Below, piece by piece: positions 32,108 through 45,067 of a stretch of 64,000 bases of DNA. Positions within the stretch are counted from its first letter, which is position 1; each line of letters opens with the position of its first letter. The DNA is taken from assembly GCA_018292915.2 (NCBI GenBank), contig JACVVK020000091.1:298501-362500 (forward strand), read 5' to 3'. The notes under the pieces were generated by a model, which saw nothing but the letters and a program-made list of their open reading frames with translations, ran no database searches and was not told the origin of the DNA. A program made the position numbers and the translations under genes. Origin of the DNA: Batillaria attramentaria. Lineage: Eukaryota; Mollusca; Gastropoda; Batillariidae.

Positions 32108-32954
32108 CCACGTCTCCAAACAGAGGAATTCGGAAAGAAAGTGGCGAGACACCCCCAAGAAAAAAACAGCATCACGTCAATCAAACAGGACGCACTTCCT
32201 TTTCGTCAGTGCGCGTGCGTCTCTTCTTCGATGTTTGTGAGGCGTGTGGCTTGTAGAGGAAATGTGCTGTGAGTACAAATTTTCGAGTCAACTGACGATA
32301 ACGGCTGCAGTGAATTTTTCTAAATGTTTTGTATATTTTTTTTATGGCACCCCAGGCTCATTGTCTATGTATGGTAGGAGCGATTTTGAGATCTAAAGTG
32401 GGTTCTTTAGAACTTTCATGAGGTACGGTTTACGTCAAAAGTATAAAAGCGACCATCTCCAAAATTGACTCAGTTTAGAGTCCGTATTCGTGCTATCTAT
32501 TTCCCCCAAAAAAGGAGTGATTTAGATAATTATTACGTCTGTAAACGCCCGAAAGCCAACCAACTTGTCTCAAAAGGGCGATAATTCCCAAATCACTTAA
32601 GCAATCATCACAGGCTCGGTTGCTCTAAGGTAACATTTTGATATATTTCGATACCCCAGATTTGAAGCCATTCGGTTGAGTATTTTCGGAGAAACAGGCC
32701 TGGACACAATTCACACACACACAGCCGCACGCACACACACCACACGCACACACATACGCACAGACGGCACTCACTGAGGAGGAGAAGCGCGTTCGGCGCA
32801 CCATACATGTCAGTATCGATGACGCACGTTTTCTTACGTCATTGTCAGAGTTATACTTGCATAATCGTCTCTGCGGGAGATCGGCAGTGACGTGCGTTTG
32901 ACCGTTTGTACCACAGATGCTTGCCTATGAACGTGGAAAATTTAGCCCGTCCTA

Positions 32955-33112
32955 TGATGTTGTTTCCATTACTATGGAAACAACATAAAAACAAGACTGT
33001 GACGTTTCTCCAGACAATACATACTTTCACACACAGTGACGTAACGAAATCTGCGTCATAGACACCTTACCTGAACACTATGCTGCTGCGTTCTTTTTGG
33101 CGGGAGTTGTGA

Positions 33113-33173
<61 letters not shown>

Positions 33174-33690
33174 TGTAATTGTAGCTATGTCCTAAACCAT
33201 CTCCTTGAAGCGCTGTTTACTTTGATATTAAATGGAAAGTCACTTTCTCCAGACCTACTTTTCACGATTTTTCTCTTGCTGCATTTTTAGAAGAGTTATC
33301 GCCCGTTTAAAGAAATCGGTCATGTTACGTATTTTGACAAAACGTTTGTTCATTTTCTAGACTTTGAAAGTTCATCCAATGATACTGGCTGTGTTCGTAG
33401 CACAGCTTTGTAGCTCTGACAGATTTTGTGTAAAAAAAATATTGCCGGTAGGTAAGGGGTTTGAGGTAGGGGTGGTTTGCATGTAGGGTCAAATATCTAT
33501 GAAAAGACTCTTTTAAAGTACTCAACATCCCGGCATTTTTGTCACGTGTGACAACTGCACATATGACAGGAACAACTACACTATTATAGCTTTCGTATTA
33601 AGAATAACAGAGCTTTTAGATAAACACATTTTTTTCAAATTTCTGCGAGAAGCACTGGTCAAAAGAGTTCCAATTTTGCGATTGCGTAAG
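32955..33690 (+). repeat. repeat family F1, copy inside FB2
   Basis: Matches 10830-11390 from CAAGACTGTGACGTTTCTCC through GCGAGAAGCACTGG, with a (GT)n array (33115-33172) and about 120 extra bases after it. Confidence 0.75.
33115..33172. repeat. (GT)n microsatellite
   Basis: About 28 GT units expanded at the same position where the 10779 copy of F1 has only GGTGTGTGTT. Confidence 0.95.
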
Positions 33691-34474
33691 CACAATTCAA
33701 GGTATTTAAGTCCACATTTCACCATCCCTCTAGATCTTCCAGATTGTATGTAAAAATTGATTCGGCCAGGGAAGTCACAAAAGCAACAGGGAAATCACAA
33801 GACATAAACAAACATCCTCTGTCAGACGAGCAGCGTGAGGCTAACGTCAAATGTTTAGTTCACAGACAAAAATCTGTAAATATCATCACGGCCTCCGACA
33901 TTTCACCAGCCCTCTGCATCTTCCAGATTTCATGTAAACATTAATTCAGTCGGGGAAGTCACAACACGAGAAATCCCAAGACATGAACAAACATCTTCTG
34001 TTTGACGACCTGCATGAAGATGACGTCAAATGTTTAGTTCACGGTATTGACGTTTCCTTGCTCTCGCATAGCATTCTGGATCGGCTATGGTGTACCGGAT
34101 CTTGTGTCATCGGTAGGTCTTACAGATTTGACAGAAAAGAAAAGAGAAAAAAAAAAAAACCCACCTGCAACAGTAACAACGAAATTGGGAGAAACAACTT
34201 TATGGGATGAGCCATTCCTCCTTCTTTGTTTTTGTTTTTATGTTGTTTCCATAGTAATTAAGTGCACGTGTAATGATGTACATAGTAATGGAAACAACAT
34301 CATAGGAAGGGCCAAATTTTCCACGTTCAAAGGCAAGTTTTGTGATAAAAACACTCGTCACTGCCGTTCTAAGCAAAGACGATGGCGCAAGTCTAACTCT
34401 GACAATGAAAACATACGTCATCCATACAGACACGCATATGCACCAGGACGCATTCTCAGCCGGAAGTGATTGCC

Positions 34475-34522
<48 letters not shown>

Positions 34523-35128
34523 CTTCAAACTTGGGGTCTCCATATATATCAAGATCTTTGAAAAGAGCGACTGAGATAGTTGTTATGGCATAAATGGTTT
34601 GTGAGTTATCGCCCTTTTGAGAAAAGTTGTTTGTCTGGCGTTCTCAGGCGTAAAATTCACTTAAATAACTCCATTTTTTGGAAGTTGATAGCATTTTAAG
34701 CGTAAACGTACCTCATTTGACAGCGCAAGTGAACCCATTCAAAATCGCTCATACCGTATGTAGATAATGTGTCTCTGACGTCATAAAAAATATGAAAAAA
34801 AAAATTCAGAAAAATTCACTACAGCCGTTATCGTCAGTTGAATATTTCCACCACAAGCCACACGCCTCACAAACATCGAAGAAAAGACGCACGCGCACTG
34901 ACGCAAAGTATGACTGAGCGTCATTTTGCCGACGCCATGTCCGATTGACGTGATGCTGGCGTTTCTTGGGTATGTCTCGCCACTTTCTCCGAAGTTCTCT
35001 ATTTGGAGACGTGGAACGCGGGAATTTCATCGATGTATTCTTTTTGCCACTGACGCTCACTCAACAGCATAATAGAGTGAGAGCACACCACAGAGGTCTC
35101 AATGGAGCACAAGCACAAACTCGCGCGC

Positions 35129-35130
<2 letters not shown>

Positions 35131-35191
<61 letters not shown>

Positions 35192-35218
35192 TGTCTGTCT
35201 GTCTGTCTGTGTGTGTCT
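35131..35218. repeat. (GT)n(CTGT)n microsatellite
   Basis: GT dinucleotides passing into CTGT tetranucleotides at the outer edge of FB2. Confidence 0.95.
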
Positions 35219-35504
35219 GTGTGCACGCGCATGCGCAGCAGACATAACATATGGTGAGGTAACATTACCAGGCTTGTCTGTTAAACATAATTATTGAGAC
35301 GGTATTCATTCGATTTACATGCAGCAGCGACACTTCAATTGCATGGGGCTGCTTTCATTGCAAGAATTGTATCAAAGTGATTACGTATTATGCGTCATCC
35401 CAGTGATGAAAAACGTCATAGATGTCAAAGACAATAACTTCATGTCTCAAGTTCAAAAACAAGATTGGCCTGCCGGTCAGTTGTTTCCATTCACAGAGAG
35501 AGAG

Positions 35505-35642
<138 letters not shown>

Positions 35643-36423
35643 CCATGGCATTACAAAAGAACGACCGTGACGACAGCAGGTGATTAAATGGAAACAACAT
35701 ATTGGGCTGGTTGCCGTCTTGTTTGTTTTTGCTTTGTGCGTGTGTGGGGAGTGGGGGGGGGGGGGGATTCAGTTTCACTCCATTCGACTCACAATTTTAA
35801 AAGAAGTATAAAAGTTCTTTTTTTTTTTTTTTTTAGCGTCATGGTAAAGCGAGCCAGAGAGGTGTCGAAGACAGAAGTTCAACGTAAAACTTAAAGGAAA
35901 AACAAACAACAACAACAACAAAACAGTGTTCGCCGTCGACGTGTATACATCTATTAGAATCCCCCTCATGCTGATAACTGTGACGTTTAACAACAACACG
36001 ATAGATACTTCGTTAAACTTTGTGGTAGGTCAGACCCCCACACGCCCCATCCCCCGTCACTAACCCCACTCACTCCCTATTCTTTATCCAAGAATGGGGG
36101 GGAAAAATCGAACGTAACACTTACCAAAATTGCATGGAATAAGATCTCCATTGAGCTCACCATAGTGTTGCAAACCGATCGTTTCTCATGTAGCAATAGA
36201 ATAAGTCCCGCGGTTCAACTGAAAATAACCTTGCAGCAAAGTTTGGAACAAACCAAAACGCATCAGAGGGAAACACCTGCGCACGTTCTCATACTGTGGC
36301 TGTCGGCTTTTGAAGAAACAATGTGAGTAATGGAAGAAATAGAGCAGCCTCTTTCTGCTTTCCGATATGTTCAGCTGCTTGTAAAAACAGAACACAGACA
36401 GGCAGACAGCATGACAGACAGAC

Positions 36424-36424
36424 A

Positions 36425-36509
<85 letters not shown>

Positions 36510-36521
36510 GCACACAAACAG

Positions 36522-36600
<79 letters not shown>
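36424..36600. repeat. (CA)n microsatellite, long interrupted
   Basis: Two long CA runs separated by GCACGCACACAAACAGAA; total about 177 bases, one of the longest CA arrays here. Confidence 0.95.
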
Positions 36601-36601
<1 letters not shown>

Positions 36602-37838
36602 ATTAATAGCAAAGACAGAGACAATGACCTTATCCACTGTCTCTGGTGAAGTAGACACACACAGAACTCTTTTAGTGATTAAGCGGGAACAGACACAAAG
36701 ATTTAATGAACTGTCCGACTGTGATGTGCGTCGAGACCGACAAAACAATATCCGCACTGCATTTATCACATTCTTCATTGATAAACCTGTCACAACGAGG
36801 TCACGTTCATGTGGTGTGAAGTGCTCTCGATGCAAAGAGGGTCAAACCCTCTACCATTTCTCTTTCATTCAGGTTTTAATGGTATTGCTTTTTGTATTAG
36901 GAAAAGTCTTTATTTTTTTTACATATTTCCGGAGGCTGTCAGCGTCTGTTAGTGGAGAATGAACCAAAAGGTTGTTGTTTAGTAGTAGTAGTAGTAGTAG
37001 TAGCAGTAGCAGCAGCAGCAGCTGTAGTATTAGTAGCAACAGTAATAGTATTAAAAACTAAACCTAAAAGTATGCGCTATGTGAAATCTCTGGCAAACAA
37101 CAAGGAACAGTCGTGGTATTATATCATTTCCGCCAGTCGCATAAGGTTACAAGTTACAGAGGAGCCTAGCTGCATATCGTCAAGCTTCAGATTTTAGCTG
37201 TCGGTCCCAACAACAACAGCAAAATTACAAGCAAACATTCAGCCTAAAAGGCTGATTAGACTGCATGAGAAGAAATAATTCCCCAACATTCTGGTTTGAG
37301 AGTGCCCATAATTTTTGAAGTGATGCATGGCGGCCGTATTCACAATTACACACCATTAATACATCACATGACCCGACCGATAAGGGGTTTAAACTGTGCA
37401 CACGGCGAGTTGATACGTGTAATAACGTATGCTTGATATAATTATACTGACATCTGTACGGTAACCACCTGGCTATGTCAGATATCAGACGTGATGGATA
37501 AAGTGTGTAAAGGAAAGTCTGTTATAATTTATAACAAACTCAAAAAAAAAAGAAAAAAAAAGCCGTGTACAGTTAGCGTTTCAACATGACTTTTAAAATC
37601 CCGTCTTCCCTTATATTTAGGGTGACGTATCGATCTGAGCTGTTTTTTTGGTGTTGTCTAATATTCTACAACTTAAACGGGCTAATTTCACCTTTGCTGA
37701 AGGCTCATGGCATACGGGATTCGTTTTCGTTCGAACAACATGGACAACAACTTAAAACACGCTATGGAAAATTAGGGCAAAGGCGTGTTGTAGCAGCATA
37801 TCACATGAGAAACACGAAAAAAAATCGCTGTTCGTTCG

Positions 37839-38081
37839 GCTCAGTCGGTATAGTTTGCCCGTTAGGGGGTGCAAATGCATACCAGTCATGCGCAGGAGGG
37901 GCAAATAAACTCCAGTCGTCCACTAACGGGGGCGACTGTATCCCCGCAACGCGGGTGGGTGCAAATGTACTCCGAGGTCTGGTCAAATGGCCGCTGACTT
38001 CGTTCTACGACTTTATGTCGAAATATCGACGGAATTGACTGGTATACATTTGCACCCCCGGACGAACTATACCAGATGAGC
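37839..38081. mobile_element. MITE family M1, near-complete copy
   Basis: Left end GCTCAGTCGGTATAGTTTGC CCGTTAGGGGGTGCAAATG and right end GACTGGTATACATTTGCACC to AACTATACCAGATGAGC; about 243 bp. The interior GGAGGGGCAAATAAACTC and CGAAATATCGACGGAATT are shared with the 8765-9024 copy. Confidence 0.85.
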
Positions 38082-39076
38082 GTTAGTTCGGACTAGAAAC
38101 ACTCCCGTGCCTAATCCAACTTGTGTTTTTGAACAGTTTCGCTCGTGAGTGCGCCGCTAAGCTCGAAATACTCTATCTTGATAATTAGTACAGTTCTTAA
38201 TGCGATACAGTATTGTTTACACCCTGTGCGCGCAGCTGAACATTCAAATCTTATAACTGTCGTTACACTACTGGAGCGCTCAGTGTGGTCGCCGCGTCAA
38301 GGAGTACCCATCTGTTGGCTTAGTGCCAGCATTGCAGATGCTGTCACCGTCCTGGTGTCTAAGTGGTGTGATGATAGCTACCACGACTGGACTAGTAATC
38401 TGACTTTTACCACAATTGCCCAAATGAAGCAGTCTGCTGTAGTTTAAGAAAACATTCTTGTAATATATTTAGGAATGTATGCTTTCATATGTTTTAGTGA
38501 TTGCATGACTATTTACTGTGTGTTTCAAATTCACCAAACAGCAGTTTTCACTCAGCGGGAGGACAAAGCTTCCATGAACTGAACTGAACTGTCCTACGTG
38601 ATTTCAACGGATCTAAACGGAGCTGAGACGAGACTTTTGCGCAATCAGTCTACAGTAGGCCACACGTTCTCATTGAAATTTATCAGTCTCGTGGCTTCTT
38701 GATTAGGTCATTATTAACACAGCCAGGGCTGAGTTCTGAACTGGTGCATGTCTTCTAAAGCCGGTTTATTATCGCGCTGCATTGCCACGCTTTGAGCAAG
38801 CCATTTCAGCATGCTCGCTCACCACGGTTGTCGTTATCTGGTGCTTGTTTTGACAGCGGGTCACCTAAGTGAAGCTCATTTCCTTTCTTTTTTATGTTGC
38901 TCTCCACCCTTCCGGTCATGTTCTTTTTCACTATTATCAAAACGGCGGACGTTTCCCGTAGGTAGGTTAACTCTTTTTTTTTTATGTTCTACCTGTACTT
39001 GAATTTCTACCCATATGTTTCTTTAGGCTGCAACAGTAGTGAGACATTGTGAAATGCATTCATTATTACTGTTTTG

Positions 39077-39077
<1 letters not shown>

Positions 39078-39160
<83 letters not shown>
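39078..39160. repeat. (GT)n microsatellite
   Basis: About 41 uninterrupted GT units. Confidence 0.95.
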
Positions 39161-39161
<1 letters not shown>

Positions 39162-39212
39162 CATTCTTGTTTTTCGCGTATGATTAGCTATCAAGCTGAT
39201 TTGTTTAACGTG

Positions 39213-39360
39213 AGTGGGCGGGTGTTTGGGGGTTTAAACGTCCTTTTCCACCACATAGGGTGATATCAAAGACGGGGCAACGATGAAAAAGCCAGCACAA
39301 ATATTTGGCCCCAGCCGGGATCAAACTCACGACCCGAGCATTAGACGTCCAACGCTCTAG
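39213..39360 (-). mobile_element. SINE family 1 copy, 5'-truncated
   Basis: Reverse copy that ends at CCAACGCTCTAG, within box A; the first tRNA-like bases are missing. Confidence 0.85.
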
Positions 39361-40092
39361 AGACGATTTTGCATGGGTAACTCTGACAATACGTATTATT
39401 ATTATTATCATCAGCATCATCATCATCATTATTATTATTATTGAGTTGTATGCATAAAATACGAATTTGTACATTCTTCGGCCAATACCGACGAAAGGAA
39501 GAAGCATAAATCATACACAAAGGCAAACGCCAGAACTGGACACAGACTAACAAACAAGAACGTTGAAGCGGTTAACTCATAACTTTCCAGTTTTATCGTA
39601 AGGAAATAATTTCCAGGGGACGTTTGGCAATGCAGAAGAGTCATAAAGTAATGTTAGGCACAATAAACAGAGGATTTTACGAAGTTTTCCTCTGCGGGAG
39701 GGAGAAACTCTTGTAATAAGTCAAGTTAAGAGGCACAAGCTTCAGTTGTTTATTCGGGAGTGTGATATAGGCCTTAGTTCGGTAATGGGCTTCAAGATTA
39801 AACTTTATCGTCTTAAAAAAAAATTTAAAAACCCTATTTATGACATGGCAGGTCATGTCACGTCTGTAACGTTCCCAAGAGACTGTCACGAAATTAAAAC
39901 TGGATGGACTACCTTAGAACTAGCTGAATGTTGTTTACGACTGAAAATTGGGTTATTTTCTGTATCTGAAGACACTAGTTTTACTTCGAGATATTAACTC
40001 GCATTTGAAACTCGATTTTTTGCACGTTGGTGTCCAGTACTTTTCTATGCAATGATACTGGAGTTGTAGCAGATATAGAGATATTTAGCTGG

Positions 40093-40224
40093 TATTCCCC
40101 ATCAAGCTGTGGGATACCGACGAGTATTTTGATCCAAGACACAAATCAACCCTGAACTTTAGCGAAGGGTTGATTGCGTTTTTGATCAAAATGCGAGTCG
40201 GTATACCACAGCTTGATGGGGTGT
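40093..40224. mobile_element. hairpin element H1, copy 2 (inverted)
   Basis: TATTCCCCATCAAGCTGTGG to CCACAGCTTGATGGGGTGTA: the reverse complement of the 26117-26246 element with only a few differences, and the same asymmetric loop. It is therefore a mobile hairpin rather than a chance palindrome. Confidence 0.85.
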
Positions 40225-40382
40225 AAAAATGATTATTATACGACGTGATTTTCCGCGACCCTTGTTTATGGTCATCATCGGATTCTAGTGACTGGTGGTG
40301 GAATATAAACATTTTGAGGTTCAGGGGAATACAGCGGCATTTCTGGTAACGGTGAGAATACCGAAAAGTTTAAAACACGCCT

Positions 40383-40567
40383 CGGAGCCGAAGTGGCCGA
40401 ATGGTAGAGAGCTGGACTTCTAATGCTCGGGTCGTGAGTTCGTATCCCGGCTGGGGCCAAATATTTGTGCTGGCTTTTTCATCGTTGCCCCGTCTTTGAT
40501 ATCACCCGGATGTGGTGGAAAAGGACGTTAAACCCCAAACACTCCCCGCCACCCATCCCACCCACCC
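40383..40567 (+). mobile_element. SINE family 1 copy
   Basis: Complete: AAGTGGCCGAATGGTAGAG, GTGAGTTCGTATCCCGGC, TTTCATCGTTGCCCCGTC and GGAAAAGGACGTTAAACC with a CCACCCATCC tail. Confidence 0.9.
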
Positions 40568-41361
40568 TTGTTTTTGCTCCCATAGGAAACATTGTTTCTG
40601 GTGATGTTTGCCGTCCAGTTTAAAAAAAAAAAAAGCTGTTGGCATCGAATATGGGATGATTTGCAAAGATATGTGTTTGTTTCAATAAAAAAAAAGTTAA
40701 TATTGGTCCATCTGTTGAAAAAACCATGAAGTTTCCAATGAAAACGCGTTTTTGAATAGACCATTAGATGCACTGCTAAGACTATTGTCGATATGCGGCC
40801 TTACATTCCCTCACTGCAGACAGATGATTGTACTTCGGAGCGACCTATTCAAACCGAGCTGCGGTGGTTTTCCCCCTTATCTCTGTCTTGTCGGTGACAT
40901 TGACTGAATTGAGACAAACAATAGATGTCATTTCTGAAAAATGCATTTTTCAAGATACAACGTCCAAAAGTACACCTATTTGTAAAGCGTTCATTTCTTT
41001 GTTGAATAAGAGATTCTCGTAATAGTAGTAATAGTGATGGTAGTAGTAGTAGCAGCAGAAGTAGTAGTAGTAGTAGTACCACCTTCAGGCAAGGGATGTA
41101 ACTTTAGGAATCCCCCCCCCTCACCCCCCATCACTTCCCCTGCATGAAATATAAGCATTCACGATTCAGTTGACAAGCTGGTAGTATTTTTTTCAGGTGG
41201 GGTGAGGGTGTGGTTGGGGGGGGGGGGGGGGTTGTGGGGAAAGCGGCCTTGGGGTTTGCTCATCATTGCAAGCGCCAGATTGAGGCGACAGTGACTTCCC
41301 TTGAAGTTGTGCATTTAAGTTCGTATACCTACACATAGGTCACATGTACTGCCGTCACTTC

Positions 41362-41736
41362 TCAAACGAGTATCCGACCCGAAACCGCATGACTACACTC
41401 TGAACAACACGTGCCCATCACTGATTCTACAAAAACAACAACAAAATCTTGCTGCAGGCCACGTGGAACATTCTCACGGATATGAACCACATTAGGAGGA
41501 GAAAATAAAGCTGTTCTAAGCTTCTCTAGAGTGTCTGGCTGCAATCTCAATTTAAAAAAATCCTTAGCATTGAAATACTTCAAATACAAATGCAATTCGT
41601 CGATGTATTGAAACAGATGCGTGTTTAGCTGTTTACTGCTTTGCACCATCCGTTCTAACAAACTGCACCGGGCTGTCCCCAGCGGAAAACTGACTGCTGT
41701 CTTTGGCTTGCTGTCTCCAAGTTCCTTGCATTTCAT
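41362..41736 (-). other. unrecognised 124-codon open frame
   Basis: The protein frame has balanced composition and no simple repeats (for example LFQYIDELHLYLKYFNAKDF, FKLRLQPDTLEKLRTALFS). The region HIRENVPRGLQQD is followed by sequence that could be intron. It may be an exon, a decayed gene or a retroelement piece. No family recognised and no clear partner exon. Confidence 0.25.
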
Positions 41737-41756
41737 TTAAAATGAGTTTTTTTTTT

Positions 41757-41963
41757 TTTTTTTTGCGTCCGCAGTCTGGAACTCGCTACTTCGAAGTCCA
41801 CAAGTAATTCCACCACGATCCATTTTCAAAAAAGAATGTTTTCCCACCTACTCGAAACTGAAACACCGACTAGTCAGACGTCTCCGTCTCATAAATATGT
41901 GCGCGTCCCATTGTGCTATAAATCTGAATAAACTATGTCAGAGGTGCGTGCGTGCGTGCGTGC

Positions 41964-41995
<32 letters not shown>
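41757..41995 (+). mobile_element. LINE ORF2 C-terminal scrap plus microsatellite
   Basis: After a T-run the sequence reads VWNSLLRSPQV...IFKKECFPTYSKLKHR, the WNSL..FKK ending seen in other LINE pieces here, then (TGCG)n(TG)n(GA)n from 41944. Confidence 0.45.
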
Positions 41996-42035
<40 letters not shown>

Positions 42036-42221
42036 TTTTGTTTGTTTGTTTGTTTGTTTGTATGTTTTTCTTCTTCTTTTTCAATGTTTCTTTATTCTTG
42101 CCATTTTTTCTTCTTCTTCTTTTCTTGTATTTCTTTTTATCTTTGTAGTTTTTTCCCCTTATTTTTGCAGCAACGACTGATTGAAAATTAATCATTGTTT
42201 GGTTAAATCACTTCCGTTGGC

Positions 42222-42308
42222 CGCACGTGGTGGAAAAGGACGTTAAACCGCCAAACACCCACCCGCCCCACTTCTGTTGGAAAATAAAGTTCGTTCGTTC
42301 GTTCGTTC
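42222..42308 (+). mobile_element. SINE family 1 tail and LINE-type (TTCG)n tail
   Basis: CACGTGGTGGAAAAGGACGT plus TAAACC and a CACCCACCC tail, followed directly by GTTGGAAAATAAAGTTCG and (TTCG)n, which resembles the LINE 3' end at 31590-31622. Confidence 0.5.
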
Positions 42309-42500
42309 TTAGGCGTCACACTAGCTTAGAACCCGGTGATGGGAAGGTCGCTCGTTCGAACCCCACTTTGTGGCATCCCGTATTAGTTCAGAGTAGTTAA
42401 AGTCGTCCGGATTTAAGACACACCCGCGACTTTAAAACATGCACCCACTCACATCAAGTTGGGAGTGGGCCGCCCTGCACGTTTTGATCTGATTCTGACA
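42308..42500 (+). mobile_element. possible fourth tRNA-derived SINE
   Basis: CTTAGAACCCGGTGATGGGA and GCTCGTTCGAACCCCAC give box A/B-like blocks, with a body containing GACACACCCGCGACTTTAAA and GGAGTGGGCCGCCCTGC. Only one copy in this window, so the class is tentative. Confidence 0.35.
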
Positions 42501-42870
42501 AAGAACAGTGTGCACGGGTCAGAGGTCACACCTGCTGGCGTTATCTCATGACTAACAACGGATCGAGGCGTGCATGAACAAGCAGTTTATTCGTGCAAAA
42601 AAGAAACACCCACTGGGCGAAGTACATGTAAGTCTGCATGGGTCCTGTGACCTATTGGGATCCCTGGGGTGTAACAAAACATGGAGGCATAGTATAGGTC
42701 AGTTGGTATAGTTCGCCCGTTGGGAGGGAGGGGGGGGGGGCAAATGTATACCTGTCGTCCACTCGGAGGGGCGATTGTATCCCCGCTGCGCGAGTGCGAA
42801 TTGCCTCCTCTTGAGGACAATACAGAATTATTGAATTGAATTGAATTGAATTGAATTGAACTGAATTGAA

Positions 42871-43164
42871 TTGAATTATGCGTTGGTAGACCAACAGCCG
42901 GATTGGCCAACTCTCGCGAGATACCCGTGCTGTATTCAGCTACCGACGCGTTTGCGGCAATTGGTGAAAATGGTGAAACAGCGTGGGGTAGAAATGCCTC
43001 GTGGTGAACTAATCGAGTATCTGAAGACTGTGGATACCGACCGACTGGCCAGCCTGTTGAGAATGGGAAGGAGAGTGCTTGGAAAAGACTTCGTAGAAAC
43101 TAAAGAAGGTTGTCATGGGTTTATATCGGACATCGTCCTGTCGAAAGAAGACGCCGCTCGATAG
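42871..43164 (+). other. unrecognised 97-codon open frame
   Basis: A charged, coding-like frame (QRGVEMPRGELIEYLKTVDT, then ALSLLRM-like text and DFVETKEGCHGFISDIVLSK) ending at TAG. It lies between the halves of a split MITE, so it may be part of an inserted element. No family recognised. Confidence 0.2.
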
Positions 43165-43227
43165 TTGTCTGGGCAGGCGAGGCGAGGGAATTGCGAACGC
43201 AGGTGGTCGAAAATGAAACTGTCGCGG

Positions 43228-43400
43228 GTGTGTGTGTGGGTGTTTGGGAGTTTAACGCCCTTTTCCACCACATAAGGGTGATACTAAAGACGGGGCAGCG
43301 AGAAAAAAAGGCAGCACAAATATTTGGCCCCAACCGGGATTCGAACTCACGACCCGAGCATTGAAAGTCTAAGGCTCTACCATTCGGCCCCCGGGCTCCC
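43228..43400 (-). mobile_element. SINE family 1 copy
   Basis: Reverse copy with GGGATTCGAACTCACGACCC and CTCTACCATTCGGCCCCCGG. Confidence 0.88.
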
Positions 43401-43981
43401 GAAAACTGTTGCAATTAAAACGGATATTAAGTTTAATGCTTAAACATTTATAATTTCAATCATCTTATGGCTATATTCTTAAATGAAAGTCGAAAAATGG
43501 GTTCCGCGGTCACGTGACTTCACCACGCGAGACCCAGACCTAGTATACAATCGCAGCCCGATCCGCTGGTATACATTTGCCCCCCCCCCCCATCAACCCC
43601 ACCCCCCTCCACATGACTGGTATACATTCCCCCCCCCCCCCCCACGGGCGAACTATACCAACTGAGCAGTAGTATAAGCATCCGCCTACAGATTTTGAGG
43701 TAGCGGATTCGAATCCCCTGATAGATATGCAGGAATTAGGCTGGGGGATTTATTTCTCGCCGAGTGGAGTCAGAATGTGTGCAGACTGGTTGAGAATGCC
43801 TATCTTGCCCAGCGCCTGAGCATACATACGCATTCATAAATGTCGCTAATGTGCACATTTAAAATTCCTCTTTCAAACGGGAGGGCCGTTTAATCGGAAA
43901 ACGGGTAACCAGAGAGTACACAGGCATTCACATCGTTCGAGCTAGCCAGTTAATTAATGGAAAGAAAGGGGAGTGCCGTTT

Positions 43982-44060
43982 TCTCTTTGTCCCGTCTTTG
44001 ATATCACCCATACGTGGAGGAAAAAGACGTTAAACCCTCAAACACCCACCCCACTTACCC
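43982..44060 (+). mobile_element. SINE family 1 3' fragment
   Basis: TCCCGTCTTTGATATCACCC, then AAAGACGTTAAACCCTCAAA and CACCCACCCC; no tRNA-like head. Confidence 0.75.
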
Positions 44061-45067
44061 TTGATCTACGTGTTCGATCACCCTCAAGAAGACGTCATTG
44101 GGACAATGTATACTCTAGTCGGTGGTCGGGGCAACCAGTGATAGCGTAGAGATGACACTCTTTGTCACCGGTGTGAGAGGCCGTGGGGGTCAAGTGCTCC
44201 CTGACGCGTCGAGTGCTTTGGTTGCCTCGTCACTGCTCTATCGGGCTGCTCGAAAAGTGTGCTTTCCGGGTACTCAGCTTCTTCTCCTGTTACTTTGGAC
44301 AGGAAATGGTCTAACGCAATCTTGTCCAAAAAGCCAGGACACAATAAAAAAAAAAAAAGAAAAGAAGAAGAACAATAGCTGAGAAGAAGTACGAGTTTCA
44401 CATTTGCATGTTTGGTTTTTGCTTTCTTGTTGTTTGGTTGTTTTTTTTAAAATACTTTTTCAGTGTGCAAGTCCATTTGTCCTTCAGAATTTCCGTCCTT
44501 CATTTCTTTAAAGACAAATTTAAGGCTTAACGTTCTCTTTCCTTGTGTGGATTTCTGCATGAACAAACCGACCAAAACACTTGCGTACTTCCATACATCC
44601 TTCACTGATTTTATTATTTCTTCAGACTTCAGAATGATAAATGTACAATTTAATGAAAGGAAGAACACTGGAAAAAAAAAACAACCTTCGTTTGAAAATG
44701 CAACGATTAAAGCGCAGTAAATGGAAACCAAGACACATTATTACAGATCATAACAATCATAATCCTTTTTTGTTAGAAAACGGAGATCCTGGAAATATTG
44801 CACATATCTCAGGGAAAGTGTTAATAGCAATACTCAACACACAATCAGCCAAGACAATGCTCAAAAATATGTCAGCATAAAAAAGGTTCCATCAGTTTTT
44901 TGTGTGTGGTAAATGGAACATACACACGGACACACATCTTGCGGCGTGCCCAACAGAAAAGGCAGACATGGCCCGTAGTCCTTGATCTTTGTACTCAATT
45001 TGAAGAAATCACAACTGGCAAAGTATGATCATGTGTAGCTTATAGAAAACAGCAGCTGAAATAGTTT

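Larger units (their letters stand above)
31726..35078. mobile_element. foldback element FB2 with nested insertions
   Basis: The left arm (31726-32990, interrupted by a solo LTR) and the right arm (34240-35078) are diverged reverse complements. Shared blocks include GTGGCGAGACA, AGCATCACGTCAATC, CAGTGCGCGTGCGTCT, CTTCGATGTTTGTGAGGCGT, ACTGACGATAACGGCTG and CTATGATGTTGTTTCCATTA. Both outer edges abut (CA)n/(GT)n arrays. The centre (32991-34239) contains an F1 copy. No transposase frame seen. Confidence 0.75.
42698..43667. mobile_element. MITE M1 copy apparently split by about 700 bp
   Basis: The left half is at 42698-42795 (GTCAGTTGGTATAGTTCGCC to TGTATCCCCGCTGCGCGAG). The right half is at 43500-43667 (CCGCGGTCACGTGACTTCAC to CGGGCGAACTATACCAACTG AGC). 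Between them lie (GAATT)n at 42831-42870, an open frame at 42871-43164, and a SINE at 43228-43400. Rearrangement rather than simple insertion is possible because the right half is partly reordered and contains C-runs. Confidence 0.5.
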
